From Cristatella mucedo (Eukaryota > Bryozoa > Phylactolaemata > Cristatellidae), in the NCBI GenBank assembly GCA_009760855.2, contig WPIO01000024.1, forward strand, positions 3,113,501-3,177,500: a stretch of DNA of 64,000 bases, written 5' to 3'. The first letter of the stretch is position 1; every line of letters begins with the position of its first letter. A program made the translations under genes and the position numbers. Below, in pieces: positions 53,945 to 64,000 of this stretch. The notes beneath the pieces are model-generated. The model did no database searches, had not been told where the DNA came from, and saw nothing but the letters and a program-made list of their open reading frames with translations.

Positions 53945-54953
53945 GAAAAGTCTCGACAAGCTCGCATTGACTGAAACTTGGCTAAAATTGGCAAACCGCC
54001 TGATAATTAAAGACGTAACCCCGGCTAGTTTCTCCTTCTTTCACACCCATAGATCGATCAAAGCCGGAGGTGGAGTTCCTATTATCATGCGCTCGAAATT
54101 GTACTGCAAGCCATTTGCAGTACCCTCGAAGCAGTCTTTCGAATGCATTTTCTTTATTTCATCAGAGAATAAGCTACTGATGGTGGCAGTAGCCTATCGC
54201 CCACCAGGTACCAAGTCCTCCGTAATCTTAGATTTCTCTGATCTCAATTAAATTCTGTGTGCAAGAAATCGACCTTTCTGCATTGTATGTGATTTCAACA
54301 TTCATTTTGATAACTTATCTCACGCCTTCGGCAATGAATTTAGTGCATTGACTGACTCATTGTCTGTCGTTGCTCATGTGCATTGTGCTAATCACATCAA
54401 TGGTCACATACATACTCGACCAAATTTTCTCATACAACTGCACTTTGTCATCTCCAATTATTCCCAAATCCTGCTTATCTGACCATATGAAGATCTCATC
54501 GAATCTACAATGTGTGTCCCCTCTTCCTCCTCTTCCACCTCATCTAAAATCACCTGTGAATCGTGGAACGTCAAGACCTTTGACGTCGATGCTGTCCATA
54601 CGAGAATATCTGCTTGGACTCTGCTGCTCAGTCCCCCTTCCGAGCTGTCATCATTGTTAGGTTGCTTTAGCACAACACTAGCTGACATGCTCGAAGAGTT
54701 TGCACCCCTAACTAAGCCTATTATGCACTCTCGCCCAGACGGCCTATGGTTTACCACAGACATTAAATTACCTAGGTCTACTAACCACAAGCTTGAAAAA
54801 GAATGCAAAAGATAAGGACTCGCTGTCCATCGACAGGCACACGAGGATTACTGTAGATCGTATCAATCAATCCTAGCAAAACCAAATTTAGCTTCTAAAA
54901 AACCGAACATTGTTTAATCACAGGTGCACAATCCAAAAATGTTTATGTCGACG
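53945..54953 (+). mobile_element. LINE-A 5' part: endonuclease and linker
   Basis: The only copy in which the apurinic-like endonuclease is readable: LALTETWLKLANRLI (about 53960), GGGVPIIMRSKLYCKPFAV and VAVAYRPPGTKSSVI, followed with frameshifts by SYNC-LSSPIIPKSCLSDH and the linker RPDGLWFTTDIKLPRSTNHK. Cut at 54953 by another LINE-A in reverse. This establishes that LINE-A had an APE-type endonuclease. Confidence 0.85.
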
Positions 54954-55689
54954 ATTGTAATAATAATGCACTCGATATAGCGCCCTCAGAGAACTCAATC
55001 TCTTTCCATGCGCTTTACATTTGCTGCAAAGGGAAATGCAATTGAATGGTGAGTAATATCATGCTTGATAAACAAACAAAATGAATAACATGGTTAGGGG
55101 TGACATGCACAGGGTCAGCATGCAAATGTGGTTAGTGGCAGCATGCACAGTGTCAGCAAGCATTAGCACATGCACGACGAATCACAGGGACCCACTAAAT
55201 GCTGTCCTAAATAGGTGTGTTTTCAATTTCTTTTTAAATGTGGTCAAGTCAAGGGATGTTCTGACGCAAGTCGGGAGGGACTTCCAGGCTTTGGGAGCAT
55301 ACGAACTAAATGCACAGTCTCCAAACGATTTGAGGTTTGTACGAGGTATTTGTAGACTGTTGGATTCCGAAAAGCGGGTGGTACGCTGCTAGGCCTGGTG
55401 GGGGAGTAGATCTGAGAGATAGGCTGGAGCCAAAGAATGAAGTGACCTAAAAGTGAGCGACAAAACCTTGAAGCCAATCCGTTGCTTGACTGGTAGCCAG
55501 TGCAGGTCGGGGAGAAGTGGTGTGATGTGGCAACTGTGACGTTCACGACAGACAAGCCTAGCTGCAGAGTTTTGTACCAGCTGCAATCGCCTGATCGCAC
55601 ATGCCGGTAGGCCAGCAAGCAGTGAGTTCCATAGGCCAAGACGGGATGTCACGAATGCATGGACCAACTTTGACATGGTATGCTTATCT
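54954..55689 (-). mobile_element. LINE-A 3' half, head to head with the next copy
   Basis: AATAATAATG tail, terminal block, 3' UTR and C-terminal RT (reverse complement LGLWNSLLAGLPACAIRRLQ and SLAPAYLSDLLPHQA). It ends at 'CTTATCTAAACAAGCCCAAG', where the plus-strand copy starts. Confidence 0.9.
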
Positions 55690-56861
55690 AAACAAGCCCA
55701 AGTTTTTCAGCTTCATAACATTGCTAAAATTTGGGCTTGTTTAGATAAGGATACCACGTCTAAGTTGGTCCATGCATTCGTGACATCTCGTCTCGACTTC
55801 TGCATCTCACTGCTTACTGGCCTACCAGCATGTGCGATCAGGCGATTGCAGCTAGTGCAAAACTCTGCAGCTAGGCTTGTCTGTCGTGAGCGTCGCAGTT
55901 GCCACATTACTCCACTTTTCGCCGACCTGCACTGGCTACCAGTCAATGTAATGTAATGTATCTCCATCAGTAACTCCACAAAGTCATAAGGACCATGTGG
56001 GTGTTAAGCAGGAGAGTTTTGTATAGCACACTCACAGCCTAAGCGGCTTTCGGTACGCATTCGGTAGCCAACAGACTTCATCTCACGAAACAAAGAGAAA
56101 GTGGGAAGCATAGCAGAGTTAGGAGAGCAGTTGAGGTAGTGGAGCATGGAAGTAGCAGCTCAGGACCGCTGAAAAAGATGTGCCATAGTCGGCAGTTGGA
56201 GAGTAATTGTCGTTGCGTAAGAATTATGGAAGCGAGTTCCACAGTCTAGGACCTGCAGAGCTAAAGCTTCTGTCGCCAGCTGTCTTTAAGCCGAGGAATG
56301 GGACAGCTAATTTATTGTCCAGCAACGGATTGACTTCAAGGTTTTGTCGCTCACTTTAAGGTCCCTTCATTCTATGGCTCCAGCCTATCTCTCAGATCTA
56401 CTCCCCCACCAGGCCAAGCATCGTACCACCCGCTTTTCGGAATTCAACAGTCTACAAATACCTCGCACAAACCTCAAATCGTTTGGAGACTGTGCATTTA
56501 GTTCGTATGCTCTCAAAGCCTGGAACTCCCTCCCGACCTGCGTCAGAACATCCCCTGACCTGACCACATTTAAAAAGAACTTAAAAACTCACCTATTTAG
56601 GACAGCATTTAGTGGGTCCCTGTGATTCGTCCTTGTTGTGCTTATGCATGCTGACACTGTGCATGCTGCCACTAACCACATTTGCATGCTGACCCTGTGC
56701 ATGTCACCCCTAACCATGTTATTCATTTTGTTTGTTTTTCAAGCATGATTTTTTCTTACCATTCAATTGCATTTCCCTTTGCAGCAAATGTAAAGTGCCA
56801 AGAAAGGGATTGGGTTCTCTGAGGGCGCTTTATCGAGTACATTATTATTATTATTATTATT
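55690..56861 (+). mobile_element. LINE-A 3' half with nested LINE-B
   Basis: Coding from LHNIAKIWACLDKDTTSKLV, interrupted at 55945/56321 by LINE-B, resuming as a SLTLRSLHSMAPAYLSDLLP stretch and finishing with 3' UTR, terminal block and (ATT)n (to 56861). Confidence 0.9.
55946..56320 (-). mobile_element. LINE-B, 375-bp insertion in LINE-A
   Basis: Reversed LINE-B with an ATGTAATGTA tail at the left and 'ACAGCTAATTTATTGTCC' at its 5' end. Removing it restores the LINE-A sequence CCAGTCA-AGCAACGG exactly, with no target duplication. Confidence 0.9.
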
Positions 56862-56862
56862 A

Positions 56863-57606
56863 AGCTGAAAGTAGGCAGAATCGACTGTGGAACTGATGTG
56901 GTCGTCTAACGAGAGGTCGCTTTGGAACATGACACCTTGATTTCGAGCTGATTCAACAGGAGATATGCCGGCTGAGCCAATTTTGATGGTCAGCCTTTCT
57001 AACTTCTGAATTACACTGGGTTTTCCCATAACTAGTAAGTTGGTTTTATCATCGTTTAGTTTTAGAAAATTGCTGCCATCCATGTGCGGATGTCATCAAT
57101 ACATGCAGCAAGTTAGTTGAGAGAATTCGAGGTGCTCGAAGGCTGGGAGGGATCAAAGCAAAGGTACAACTGAGTGTCATCCGCATAGAAGTGAAAGCCT
57201 AGATTGTGCTTGGCAATCACATCAGCAAGAGGCAGAGTATAAACCGTGAAAAGAACCGGACTTAGCACGGAGCCCTGAGGTACCCCATATTTCAGAGGTA
57301 CCTCGGATGATCTTTGTCCATTCACGTCAATACTCTGGAGTCTCCCACTGAGATAGGACCTGAACCATTGCAGTGCAGTGCCAGTGATACCCAGTTGAGA
57401 TGAGAGGCGCTCTAGAAGAACTCTGTGATCGATAGTATCAAAAGCTGCCGAAATATCTGGTAGGTCGTTGTATACCCTAAGCAATGCTGTCTCTGTGGAG
57501 TGATTAGCTCTAAAGCCAGACTGGAACTTACTAGCAAGGTGTGAAGTTTCGATATTTGAGTTCAGCTGGTCCGCCACGACCCGTTCCAGTGTCTTTGATA
57601 GGAAGC
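56863..57606 (-). mobile_element. LINE-A RT fragment with intact YADD
   Basis: The reverse complement encodes LERVVADQLNSNIETSHLAS, then ..DISAAFDTIDHRVLLERLS (a small deletion before it), [26 protein letters not shown] and MDGSNFLKLNDDKTNLLVMG. No 3' end. It joins the preceding copy's (ATT)n tail directly. Confidence 0.9.
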
Positions 57607-58345
57607 CGATCATATATCTTTTCAACCGCTCCGAGGTTAGCTCCTTACCAAATAGTTCCTGTGATGATCCAGCTGATCGCTTCTCTAGCTTCTTTGTCAT
57701 CAAGATAGACAAGATCAGGGAGTCCATTCCTAAGCTGGCAGCATCCTGCTGGAATGCTGTCACTCAATTCCATGTAGCACCTCAATGTCTACATTCAAGG
57801 AGATCACTAGTGACCTCGTCCTGAAGTTCTTATCCCAGTCAAAGAAGATACTAGTCCTTTGAATTCTATTCCCACAATCCTGCTTGGTCCAGTTCTTTTC
57901 ACGGTTTATACTCTCCCTCTTGCCGATATGATTGCCATGCACAATGTAGGCTTCCACTTCTATGCAGATGACACTCAGTTATACCTTTTCTTTGACCCTT
58001 CCTAACTCTCGAGCACGTCGAATTCTCTCAACTCTCTTACTGCATGTATTGATGACATCCGCACGTGGATGGCAGCAAATTTCCTTCAATTGAATGATAA
58101 TAAAACCAACTTACTAGTTATGGGCAAACCTAGTGTGATTCAGAAATTGGAAAGGGTAATGCTCACAATCGGCTCTGCCAGCATATCTCGTTGAATCTGC
58201 AGGAAGTCTAGGGTGTCATGTCCCAAAATGAGCTTTCGTTAGATGACCAACTCATCTCCACAATCAAATCTGATCAAAGACACTTAGTTGTACCTTTGCT
58301 TTGATCCCTCCCAGCCCTCCAGCATGTTAAATGCTCTCAATTCCT
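57607..58345 (+). mobile_element. LINE-A fragments
   Basis: 57607-57884 covers the end of the linker ('CAACCGCTCCGAGGTTAGCT') to the RT start. After a deletion, 57885-58345 covers palm C ([11 protein letters not shown]) to NLLVMGKPS and a duplicated 'TTGTACCTTTGCTTTGATCC' piece. Frameshifted. Confidence 0.8.
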
Positions 58346-58410
58346 CAAGGCAAGGCCGCTATGCTGTATCCTTTATCAGAATTCAAGTTCACAGTCGGTG
58401 AACCAGCAAG

Positions 58411-58600
58411 GTGAGCCGTGATGGCACACTAGGTAAGGCGGTCGCTTTTCACGACCTTGGTCCCGAGGTCGTAGGTTCGGTTCCTGTGGCGGGCGATCCT
58501 TTATTGCCACTGCATGCGGCAGTGATAGCCATAAAGGCTTTTCTGTCGCTATACAAAAGACTGTTAAATCAGCTATTATTATTATTATTATTGTTATTAA
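58411..58600 (+). mobile_element. SINE-1, full-length copy
   Basis: Best SINE-1 copy: 'GTGAGCCGTGATGGCACACT', A box to 'AGGTAAGGCGG', B box 'GTAGGTTCGGTTCC', body 'GGGCGATCCTTTATTGCC' and 'AGTGATAGCCATAAAGGC', 'TGTCGCTATACAAAAGAC', and a TTATTATTATTA tail similar to the LINE-A tail. Confidence 0.92.
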
Positions 58601-59477
58601 GGTGATGCATACACCCAATGCAGAGACCAAGATCAAACACGGTATCTTCTCCATTGGCTGCTGTGCACAGCGACTGACAGTCTAGCCAGCCTACCGAAGT
58701 GGCAAGCAACCAGGGACAGCCTGCTCGGCCGTCAAAATAGGCCGGGAGAAGAGAATTGGCTGACTGGCTGGGGGGAGTTATCGCTCCTGCTAAACGCCAG
58801 CCAGTGGTGGTGCCTGCCCACAGCTGAGCTCACTCTCTTTCGGACATTACTCATCGGAGGATAAAGATAAGTTGAGTTTCTACTACTAAACAGCCACGGG
58901 CAGAGACACTCCAATCATTCACCACTTTGGAGGCTCAGTGTGGCTCTTAGACCTGGTTTCGTTTATTCACAGATCCCACGACGCTCCGCCCTAAATTCTG
59001 CTCTGGCCACATACACGCTCTGGTGCTACGGCTACTTGCCATGCAGACAAATCTCGCACGCAGGCGGCGGGCCGTTAAGAAACCAGCACGTTTTAATGCC
59101 CACAGTACACGATCAGCCCATCGGCGGCAGCAGCAGAGCCGTCGAGACAGCGTGTCCAAGCCGATGGCAAATCCGGCTAGACGTCCGCATCGATGGCCAG
59201 CAAGAAAGGCTTCGGTGGCTGGGCACGTAGGGAAGCCGTTGGTGGCCGCTACAGCAACCTGTGTCTGTCGCCACGTGACATCCACGAGGAAGTGGCTCCT
59301 GCTGCCTCGAATCGAGCCTCAACCTCAGCGCCGGCGGCTCGGCACCGGACGCAATAAATAGCCACTCCAGAAGAAGACGACGACGACGAGGGCCGAGCAC
59401 CGACGGACTTGGCGCGAAGCCTTGCGCTGCCGCCGCAGCAGAACTCGCTGCCGCTCAAGGGCGCATCTTGAGCGCGC
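58601..59477 (-). other. Likely 3' UTR and flank of the copper transporter
   Basis: GC-rich sequence after the Ctr stop codon. A minus-strand AATAAA at 58962-58967, about 510 bp downstream of the stop, is a plausible poly(A) signal. No other gene seen. Confidence 0.45.
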
Positions 59478-60354
59478 CTACGCCTGCAGCTGCTGGAATG
59501 ACGTCAGCTCCCGAAGCGCAATGTCCAGCTCAGACAGCTCCAAGCTACCTTTGGCACCGTCCTGCTCGGCGTCCAGCTTCCGGTATTTGGTGAGCACGGG
59601 ATACTTGTTATACAGGTCTCCGCCCGAGCCTCTCCAACCGCCGCCGCCGTATGCCACGTCCGGCTGAAGCTCGGTCTCAGGCAGCCAGCTGCTCGCGTTG
59701 CCGGCCGCCGCGAGGCTTCCGTTGCGGTCGCGTGCAAACGCCGGCATTGCTGGCGCTGCCGACGAGTGCCAGAGTGGCGGCCCATCGAGCAGCGGAGCCT
59801 CGTCGGGCTGCAATGCCTGGCCGTGCCACTCCTGCTGCTGCTGCTGCCGCGCCGGCGCACTGGCCAGCGCAGCAGCAGCTGCAGCAGTGCTGAACGTGCT
59901 GAGCACGTGCTGCGACTTGCCGTTGGCCGTCGCCGGGGCGCCGCCGTCGGCCAGGTCCCGGGGCCGTGTAGCGGCCACCGCCGGCTCAGCCACCAGCGGA
60001 ATCGCCTCGGCCGGATGCAGGGCAGTCTGGCCGCGGCCGGAGGAGGAGGAGGCCGCCGCCACTGCCGCTACGCCTGCTCGATCGAAGTCGCCGCTGCCGT
60101 CGCCCCCGTTCTGCGCAGCGACGCCGGAATCGGATCGGCCTGTGGCGGCATGAGGCCTGTAGCGCCGGCGCAGGCGGGGACCGAGCGGCACGGCGACCCA
60201 GGAGAAGAGGGCGTAGCCGAGGCAACTCGAGCCGAGCACGGTGAGCAGGAGCCACGCGTTGCCGCTCATGACGGACAGCATGAGAACGTAGCCGAGAAGC
60301 GCGTCGACGGCGAGCAGCAGCGTGGCGAACGAGTGAAGCAGTAGCCTCCGGCCC
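59478..60354 (-). CDS. Ctr/SLC31-type copper transporter, last coding exon
   Basis: Ctr proteins are trimeric Cu(I) transporters of the plasma and endolysosomal membranes. This exon follows an acceptor TTTTCTCTTGCAG (cut at 60355/60354) and encodes about 291 residues to TAG 59478-59480. Residues 1-52 cover TM2 and TM3: HSFATLLLAVDALLGYVLML, then SVMSGNAWLLLTVLGSSCLG and YALFSW. TM2 has the MxxxM copper-filter motif (MLSVM), and TM3 ends like the family's GY.LFSW, although the usual GxxxG is replaced by small residues (SSCLG). TM1 and the Met-rich N-terminus must be in upstream exons, not found here. Normal Ctr proteins end 10-20 residues after TM3. Here about 240 follow, rich in Ala, Gly and Gln (QQQQQ), with DEAPLL (59787-59804) and YPVL (59592-59603), both fitting adaptor-binding sorting motifs. 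The HCH copper-release end is absent. Confidence 0.8.
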
Positions 60355-60764
60355 CTGCAAGAGAAAATTAGAAGAAATTTAAATGAAAACTAGGCAGCCC
60401 CGACATCGAGAGAGCCGCTTCAAGACAAAGATATGCAGCCGGACGACGACGCCACTGCCGAGCTGGACTGATGCTCCGAGCTCGAACGGCTGCAGCCAAG
60501 CGTCAGGAGAAAGTGCTTCGGGAATAAAAGGCTTCTCGGCCGGCGGATGTGTCTCAAATCGAGGCTAAGGCGTGAGAGCTTTTTTGCTTGACAAATGCAT
60601 GCTAGCCCACGTGAACTCGGCCAGCAGAGCCAGCCAAGAAGTGCGCGCGCACTAGAGCGCTGCTGCCCGACTGTCACGGCAAAAAAGCAAGGGTGCAGCA
60701 TCGTCATTTTCTAACCATTTAGGCTGCATGAGCACGAGAGCCCCTCCCTCTCCAGTCCGGCCAC

Positions 60765-60807
60765 GTCCACGTTTAGAGGCCATCTGCCACGGCCTCTAAA
60801 CGTGGAC
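60765..60807. repeat. Perfect 17-bp inverted repeat with 9-nt loop
   Basis: GTCCACGTTTAGAGGCC at 60765-60781 and its exact inverse at 60791-60807, separated by ATCTGCCAC. No T-run follows, so it is not a simple terminator. Confidence 0.95.
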
Positions 60808-61390
60808 TGCCTGCTCAGCCTGCTACGCTGCTTTCGAGCTATGCACAGCAATCACCAGCAACTTCCCTTCCCATTTCACATGAGAATAGGCTTATTATGT
60901 CACGCGGCTTCTTTAATGGTCAAGCAACAATAAGCAGAGACAGGCCGTGGCTAGGTGATGCACAGGCATCTGCATCTACTACTATTTCGGGGCAGGTATG
61001 GGGGCGGCAGACCGGCAGCCTATGGCTTGCCGATAGCCAAAATAGCCGGAATTCGCAGTCACAGAGGTCGCTGAAGAGCCCCCTGCGGGCTGCACGAAAG
61101 AGCTGCCGAAGCAGCAGCTGCTGCATCCCGCAGCTGCGGCTGCTCCTGCCTCCGCCCCGACAGACAGCTGGCAGTACAACTAGGAGAGCCGTCCGTCGGC
61201 AACACGGTTCCAAGGGCTGTGTGCTACAGCAGACGGCCTAAACGTGACCGGAACTGGTAAAGTCGTGGGCTAGCCACTACCTCCTCACAATAGATGCAAG
61301 TGACACTCGGTGACGACAGCTCTACCTGGCTAGCTGTCGCCCAGGTCGGATTGATGCTCGCCTTCACTTATTGATGGGAGTCATTGCATC

Positions 61391-61750
<360 letters not shown>

Positions 61751-61916
61751 GTGCTGCTGCTGCAGCCAGGCAACGAAATGCATGGCAGTTCGCGATGTAT
61801 CGTGGAGGGGACAGTGATGTCAAGAAGTGACCTTGCCTTTGGTAAGCCACATCCTTATGTGGGCTAGCAGGTAACTCTCAACTATTCACTCTCCCATAAT
61901 CCTCCGCCAACATAAC

Positions 61917-62035
61917 ACACACACAAACGTGGGCACACTCACACACACACACATACATGCGCGCACGCGCACACACACACACACACTATACCACACACAC
62001 GCACGCACACACAAACACGCACGCACCAGTCACAC
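61917..62035. repeat. (AC)n-rich microsatellite
   Basis: Imperfect AC/GCAC repeats over about 120 bp. Confidence 0.9.
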
Positions 62036-62774
62036 AACAAAGTACTGTCCTATTCTGTTAGGAGCACGGATGTCGACCTTGCACACGCTGCTACTAGCTG
62101 CACAGATGAGGCAGCGAGACTAGATTAGCAGGGGCGGCTGCGGCCAGTGACGAGCCGAGTGCTCGAGATCTGCAGTGCACTTTAATGCAGTGACAGAGCG
62201 TTAACAAGGTACTGCGGGTTCGCCCTGAGGTCGTACTGAAGCCGAAACGAAACTCTATGCAGCTCCATGTGCTTGTGGCTGGCGTCTAGGCCGGCCCACC
62301 TGAGGCCTCTCCCCTCCTCCTCCCCCCCCCCCGAGCAGTGGGAAGTACTGGCTTATACTCATCAGCTTTAGGGTGACCTGAAGCTGCTCAGCCAACTTAG
62401 TAGACTTAGTGATGTCATCTGTCTGCACGAACGCACCCCCCAACAGCCTCAGCCCGAATGGACCACAAAGCTAAAGGCCCTTGGCTAAACTCGCCGGGGA
62501 CTCTGCGGGCAACATAGCGTACGTATCCTGTCGCTTGCTCTGAGACAGACACCAGGGAATTGCTGCCAGCAATGGCAGCAGCACGGTCCAGCTGCTGCCT
62601 GTGGCTGCCCACCATGCAAGGCTGTTGCTACTGACAGGGCAGGCAGGTGTGCACCGCAGCTTTCCACGAGGTATCCATCCACATGTAGATTGCTTTCCTT
62701 TTGCCACAACAATGATCTTGTCCTTTTTGTAACGATGTACTTTTGAGTGCATACCTGTGGACGATTCAGTGCAT

Positions 62775-62992
62775 GTTACCTGCCAGAGGTCTCACTAACC
62801 GGTGGCCGTAACTGTCTTCATGTTTGCTTTAGCATGCCAAGGCCAAGGAAAGATGCAGGTCTTGCTTTTGCATGCTAGATATCATGCTTGCATTGCACTA
62901 ACCCTTGGTTATGGATCCTCATTCAGGGAGATGTAAAGGCGCTGGATCGAGTTCAAGTTCTCTTAGAGCACTACACAAACGACGAATCATTC
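62775..62992. repeat. Repeat R fragment (inverse) and SINE-2 tail
   Basis: 'CCAGAGGTCTCACTAACCGG' is the inverse of the 'GTTAGTGAGACCTCTGG' piece in R copies 1 and 2, and 'CACTAACCCTTGGTTATGG' parallels their start. 62930-62992 carries a SINE-2-like terminal block ('GATGTAAAGGCGCTGGATCG', 'AGTTCTCTTAGAGCAC'). Confidence 0.5.
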
Positions 62993-64000
62993 TTACGATG
63001 ACTTTTTCTTTTTAGTTTTTTCCTGCATCCTCTCGGGCTGCTAGGGCACTTCTTCACTAGTCTGGCAGTCGGTTGGTTCGGCGAGTTCTACTCATTCCGT
63101 CGTTCGGAGGCTGCCGAGAAGCGACAGGCAACACGGCGACACTGCACCGTGCTGTGTGCCCTATCCCTCGCCAACACCGGTACCCGTGGCAGGTACTGGC
63201 CACATAGGGTAGTGCCATCACGCTACCACTTTTTTCGAAAAGCGGTTAGGGTTTGAGTCGAAGTGACACGGTTCGAGATAACTAGCACGAGATTACTTAC
63301 TGGGTTCTTGAATTGCATTGGTTGAGAAATGCATGTGCCATAATCTATGGTCTAGGCAAAAAAAAAGCACAATTCGAGAGATTATTAGCGAGTTGGACTG
63401 CGATCTTTGAAGTGTCTGCTACATGCTATTGCTAGGGCTGTAGGCATACCTCTCTGCTTCGGCTGAGGAATTGATTGCTCTTGAGTTAACCACACGGACT
63501 TGTTACATTAAGGTATTTCGGTATGGGGATCTTGATTGCTACCGGGCAAGGACCAACCACACTGCAAGGACTGGCACTGCTCAAGTGAGCACTGAGTTTG
63601 ATGCCGAGGCTACAGCTCCCGGCGGCCAGCGAGTAGAGCACCGGCACAGACTGAGAGACGTGAGATGTTTGGACGAGGCGCAGCCGGCCACTGCTGCTGC
63701 CGCCCAGACCAGGCACTTGGGTGGGCAGGCAGGTGGGTGCACACATAGGCCAGCAGTACAAGCAAACAAGAGGAACATACATTGTGCCCTACTGAACGGG
63801 CACAGCTCGCTCGACTGGACAGCGTAGTACACATCACAATGAGCTGCCCAGTAGCTGACAACCAGCTGAGATCCCTCTGTCGAGCCGAGTGTCAAGCTGA
63901 GTCTGCTCGAATGCCCGTTGGATTGCACAGTCGATTACTGCTAACGGCACCGAGTGAGCATATCCGGAGATCTCAAATAGCCTTTGTTATTCTCCCCCTC

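Noticed and set aside
59766-60344. 192-codon plus-strand frame opposite the Ctr exon
   Set aside because: Shadow of the GC-rich copper-transporter exon; composition-driven and without a family signal.

Overview
This is a stretch of a repeat-rich metazoan nuclear genome. The evidence is intron-bearing animal genes, CpG-rich promoters with CCAAT, NRF-1-like and ETS-like motifs, nuclear tRNA-Leu genes, and very many fragments of non-LTR retrotransposons, tRNA-derived SINEs, hAT-like MITEs and pogo/Tigger transposons. The mix suits an aquatic invertebrate (possibly lophotrochozoan), but I cannot name the species.

Three host protein genes are recognisable, all on the minus strand. At the left end (1602-2382) lie the first two coding exons of cysteine dioxygenase (CDO1), with three CCAAT boxes spaced about 31 bp upstream. 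In the middle (40011-40337) is an intronless COX19, a twin-CX9C cytochrome c oxidase assembly factor, with ETS- and NRF-1-like motifs upstream. At the right (59478-60354) is the last coding exon of a Ctr/SLC31-type copper transporter with an unusual cytoplasmic tail of about 240 residues. COX19 and Ctr both belong to cellular copper handling, but their being 19 kb apart is probably coincidence. Three tRNA-Leu(CAG) genes lie at 24458, 30753 and 35547. The last two sit in the arms of a nearly perfect inverted duplication of about 0.95 kb around a 4.5 kb spacer.

Most of the rest is mobile DNA. I use working names. LINE-A is a CR1/L2-type element with an (ATT)n tail and about 30 fragments; the best copies are at 19839-21355 and 32378-34797. 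LINE-B is a second family with a (CATA)n or (ACATT)n tail. LINE-C is a third, decayed RT family. SINE-1 is tRNA-derived. SINE-2 is tRNA-like with a LINE-A-like 3' tail. A hAT-type MITE family has four copies. Two Tigger remnants lie at 25-29 kb. An unidentified, degenerate coding-like repeat (R) has copies at 29, 37 and 62.8 kb. Many elements are nested. Long AG/TC, AT, TG, TTA and TATG microsatellites occur, several of them grown from retroelement tails.

No bacterial-type system, CRISPR array or intact virus is present. The observations most worth checking are the long-tailed copper transporter with sorting motifs, the LINE-A pair sharing an altered YADN catalytic motif and a strikingly uneven divergence profile, and the inverted tRNA-Leu duplication.
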